NCBI GenBank assembly: GCA_040219235.1
Contig: JAVJSV010000008.1
Coordinates: 105,976 to 169,975 of the forward strand
From: Rhodospirillaceae bacterium
Lineage (GTDB): Bacteria; Pseudomonadota; Alphaproteobacteria; Rhodospirillales; Rhodospirillaceae
Length of the DNA stretch: 64,000 bases
Direction of reading: 5' to 3'
In this document: piece after piece, positions 61,585 through 64,000 of the stretch
Layout: each line of letters opens with the position of its first letter
Position numbering within the stretch: the first letter of the stretch is position 1
Program-made: the position numbers and the translations under genes
Notes under the pieces: model-generated
What the model saw: the letters and a program-made list of their open reading frames with translations, nothing else
Database searches by the model: none
What the model was told of the DNA's origin: nothing

Positions 61585-63816
61585 TTATTTAGGTTGGGCG
61601 AAAAACTTTTCTAAGACTTTTTCAGCAGGGCCGAAGAACTTTGTTGCCCCGCGCTCTAGCATCAAGACTTTATCGGCCAGTTTCATATGGCTTGGGCGGT
61701 GGGTCACAACCAGAACAGTCGAGGTTTTCTTGAGTTCTTCGACCGCTGAAGTGAACAAATATTCCCCTTCAAAATCGAGACCAGTTACCGGCTCATCCAT
61801 AAGCACGATCGGTGGCGCTTTGAGATAAGCCCGCGCCAATGACAACCGGACCAACAGACTGGCCGGCAACTTTTCCAATTCACGTGTGCTGATAAGCGTG
61901 TTCAGACCTTCAGGTAAACGGTTGAGCTGCTCAGTCGCGCCGGTTCTTTCAATGACTTCAAGCAATTCAGCGTCGGTTGCGGTGGGCAGCGCCAAGCGCA
62001 GATTATCGGCGATTGTACCGTCAAACATTTGGGGCACTTGGGGCACATAACCAATGACATGCCTCAATTCCACCGGATCCATTTGCCGAACATCATGACC
62101 GTCTATCCTGATGCTGCCGCCTTGGGGTTTGTAAAGACCGGAAAGAACTTTCAGCACGGTCGACTTACCACAGCCGTTTGGCCCAATGATCGCAATCACT
62201 TCGCCAGGTTCTGCCGTGAAAGATATGTTGATCAATGCCGGGTCTGTATCCGCGCCATACCGCAGCGTGACGTTGCTGAACTGGACGTGTCCCTGAATGC
62301 CTTCAATCGGCTCTAGAATCTGCCTCGGGTCACGCTCCGGGCGCACGGCCATCAACCGGTTGATCTGGCGGATTGAGGAGCCCACTTGACCAATACGGGT
62401 CATAGAAACAAAGGCGCTTTGCAGCGGTGCAAGAACACGCCAGACCATCATCATGGTGGCAATGAGCCCTCCTGTGGTCAAAGTACCGGCGATCACTTTA
62501 TCGATACCAATACCAAGAGTGGCCAGCCCGGCGACGATTGTCATGGAATGACTGATCGTAATAACCAACGCTGCCATCTGCGCATTCTGGAAATTACTGC
62601 GCGCGGCCTTTGCAGACAATTGTGCAAACCTCTCGCGCCAAACCTCTTCGGCGCCACTGGCCTTAATCGCGCGCATCTTGTTAACGGTCTCGAGCATCAA
62701 CTCCTGGCGTTTTGCGCCATGCTGCGCCGCCCGGTTTACGTTGATGCGCACGACACGCACAAAAATGATACCACCGATAATATAGAACGCACCGATCGCG
62801 ATTGGCACGATCGCCAACGAGCCACCGATAATGGCGATAGCGATAATAAAAAGTGTCGCAAATGGAATATCCAAGGCCGCTTGTCCAACCGGACCATTAA
62901 AGATGTCTCTCACCCGTTCCAAGTCTTTGATTCGCGCCACTTGAGCGCCGATTCCGGCGCGCTCTGTGAGACGACTGGGTAAGCCCAGCAGGCGTTCAAA
63001 AATCGCATTGCCAACAATGTAGCTGAGGCGTGCGCCTGCATACCCGAGGGTCTTTGATCGTATGCGGCGAAACAGGAAATCAAACGCAAAAGCCAAACCA
63101 ATCCCGATGGAGAGATAGGCGAGCGTGCTGAATGATTCAGAGGTGATCACCCGATCATAGACAAACATAACGTACAAGGGTGTCGCTAAACCGAGTCCAT
63201 TTACAAAGAACGAAAGCACAAAGGCTTGCACCAAAAGGCTTTCAAATCGACTCAACTTTGACCGGAACCAACGATCTGGCTCAAGACGGTCATTGTCATC
63301 GTCAGGGTCGTGCAGCTCGACGGTAATGACGCGGGCCATACCTGAAGGCTTGGGGCATTCAACCAAAGTCCGGGTTTCATAATCAAAACCGACTATCGTA
63401 TCGGCAGCACACTCCAGCACAACAAATGCAGGTTCATCGTCAACCATGACGATTGATTTCTCATCAAGCGGGCTTAATTCCGAAAGATCGAAATCAATAA
63501 TATCTGTACGATATCCGAGCGTTGCAAAAGCGTTTCGAACATCGGTGATGTCCAGGGGCTCCTTGCCCGCCGGAAGCGCTTCTGCAAGATGCCGTGCAGA
63601 CCCAATCCATCCCTGCGCAACAAGTGCTGCGACAAAGCATGTACCGAGATCTGATTGACCAAGACGCACGGCGATCTCGCCAACAAACAGATCATCAAAC
63701 CGCGTCTTAAACAAAGCTCTGGGCGAGGTTAAATCGTGCCAATCCTCAACACCAAGGTCTGGCGCGGTTGAAGCCACGACAGACTGTTCACTTATCATAG
63801 ATTGCTCAGCTGTCAT
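61585..63816 (-). CDS. Type I secretion ABC transporter (LapB-like) with degenerate signature motif
   Basis: 743 residues. Residues ~25-165 are a C39-like domain without the catalytic Cys, used for substrate binding. Residues ~200-480 are the membrane domain (six helices). The nucleotide-binding domain has Walker A GPNGCGKST (~543), Q-loop VPQVPQMFDGT, Walker B PIVLMDEPVTGLD and H-loop VVTHRP. The LSGGQ signature is replaced by LPASLLVRLSLARA (~655), a strong deviation. It is upstream of HlyD and the giant RTX protein and probably exports the latter. AAGGTG precedes the ATG. Confidence 0.9.
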   Translation of the reverse strand: MTAEQSMISEQSVVASTAPDLGVEDWHDLTSPRALFKTRFDDLFVGEIAVRLGQSDLGTCFVAALVAQGWIGSARHLAEALPAGKEPLDITDVRNAFATLGYRTDIIDFDLSELSPLDEKSIVMVDDEPAFVVLECAADTIVGFDYETRTLVECPKPSGMARVITVELHDPDDDNDRLEPDRWFRSKLSRFESLLVQAFVLSFFVNGLGLATPLYVMFVYDRVITSESFSTLAYLSIGIGLAFAFDFLFRRIRSKTLGYAGARLSYIVGNAIFERLLGLPSRLTERAGIGAQVARIKDLERVRDIFNGPVGQAALDIPFATLFIIAIAIIGGSLAIVPIAIGAFYIIGGIIFVRVVRINVNRAAQHGAKRQELMLETVNKMRAIKASGAEEVWRERFAQLSAKAARSNFQNAQMAALVITISHSMTIVAGLATLGIGIDKVIAGTLTTGGLIATMMMVWRVLAPLQSAFVSMTRIGQVGSSIRQINRLMAVRPERDPRQILEPIEGIQGHVQFSNVTLRYGADTDPALINISFTAEPGEVIAIIGPNGCGKSTVLKVLSGLYKPQGGSIRIDGHDVRQMDPVELRHVIGYVPQVPQMFDGTIADNLRLALPTATDAELLEVIERTGATEQLNRLPEGLNTLISTRELEKLPASLLVRLSLARAYLKAPPIVLMDEPVTGLDFEGEYLFTSAVEELKKTSTVLVVTHRPSHMKLADKVLMLERGATKFFGPAEKVLEKFFAQPK

Positions 63817-63863
63817 GAGAACACCTTAAGGAGGATGCAAACGCTTTGGGTCATCTTTTGTCA

Positions 63864-63989
63864 CCCTCCGGTCTGTCTTTCGCGCCCTCCGGTCTGTCTT
63901 TCGCGCCCTCCGGTCTGTCTTTCGCGCCCTCCGGTCTGTCTTTCGCGCCCTCCGGTCTGTCTTTCGCGCCCTCCGGTCTGTCTTTCGCG
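63864..63989. repeat. Six perfect 21-bp tandem repeats at the contig end
   Basis: Six identical units (63864-63884 and every 21 bases after) contain CCCTCCGGTCTGTCTTTCGC plus a final G. No variation occurs between copies and no gene uses them. They sit in the 5' region of the ABC transporter gene, on the far side of its start. Perfect identity and the adapter sequence after the last copy suggest an assembly artefact, although a genuine minisatellite cannot be excluded. Confidence 0.9.
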
Positions 63990-64000
63990 AGATCGGAAGA
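63990..64000. other. Illumina adapter sequence at the window edge
   Basis: AGATCGGAAGA is the first 11 bases of the universal Illumina adapter AGATCGGAAGAGC. It directly follows the last tandem unit and ends at base 64,000. It most likely comes from read-through and is not genomic DNA. Confidence 0.85.

Noticed and set aside
63864..63989. CRISPR array
   Set aside because: Units are contiguous 21-mers without spacers and there are no cas genes.

Overview
The window looks like one contig end from a Gram-negative, probably marine or aquatic, alphaproteobacterium. This is inferred from gene content: a TonB-dependent receptor, TRAP and ABC solute-binding proteins, Tat-exported oxidoreductases, a LapB/HlyD-type type I secretion locus and IclR/LysR-controlled catabolic genes. 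No rRNA, tRNA, CRISPR array or intact transposase was seen, so the lineage is not proven. The right end (63,864-64,000) is a perfect 21-bp tandem repeat running into the first 11 bases of the standard Illumina adapter, so that end is probably a sequencing or assembly artefact.

Layout. 1-5.0 kb: a leftward pair made of a 1112-residue transglutaminase/DUF2126 protein and a truncated circularly permuted ATP-grasp/alpha-E protein. 5.3-11.5 kb: a class I methyltransferase with a small helical partner, an IclR regulator, a Tat-exported molybdenum hydroxylase large subunit and a flavin amine oxidase. 11.5-16.0 kb: an AT-richer, probably acquired patch with a TPR-glycosyltransferase, an FkbM methyltransferase and a SEFIR/TIR protein. 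The SEFIR gene lies between two copies of the 3' end of an SDR gene. 16.0-32 kb: SDR, a secreted FGE-like protein, a five-gene leftward operon (alpha/beta hydrolase, cupin, ornithine cyclodeaminase-like, PEP mutase/isocitrate lyase-like, TRAP binding protein), then a divergent LysR-led rightward operon (GMC oxidoreductase, MFS, small helical protein, methyltransferase, FAD oxidase, PhyH dioxygenase), and an ABC-type binding protein. 32-45 kb: an exported NmrA-like protein, TonB receptor, second FGE-like protein coupled to a second ABC binding protein, acyl-CoA dehydrogenase, double-domain CoA transferase, IclR, metallo-beta-lactamase-fold hydrolase and MFS. A 17-bp palindrome (AGCTC-N7-GAGCT) occurs four times here and is a candidate operator.

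45-51 kb: two small proteins of unknown role, then a membrane and periplasmic redox module: cytochrome b561-like protein, ApbE flavin transferase, NosR/NapH-like 4Fe-4S membrane protein, FMN-binding protein with a flavinylation-type motif, exported truncated haemoglobin and DUF3034 protein. 51-53 kb: a STAS protein facing a three-domain HATPase-receiver-PP2C phosphatase (partner switching). 53-64 kb: a 2237-residue acidic RTX/Ig-like/CBM60-like surface protein with its HlyD adaptor and ABC transporter.

How it fits together (inference): 5-45 kb is an uptake and oxidation island for one or several organic compounds that enter by TonB, MFS and binding proteins, are oxidised by flavin, molybdenum and non-haem iron enzymes and enter CoA metabolism. 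The most novel-looking item is the pair of paralogous methyltransferase/small-helical-protein modules. The second is the flavinylated redox module that includes an exported truncated haemoglobin.
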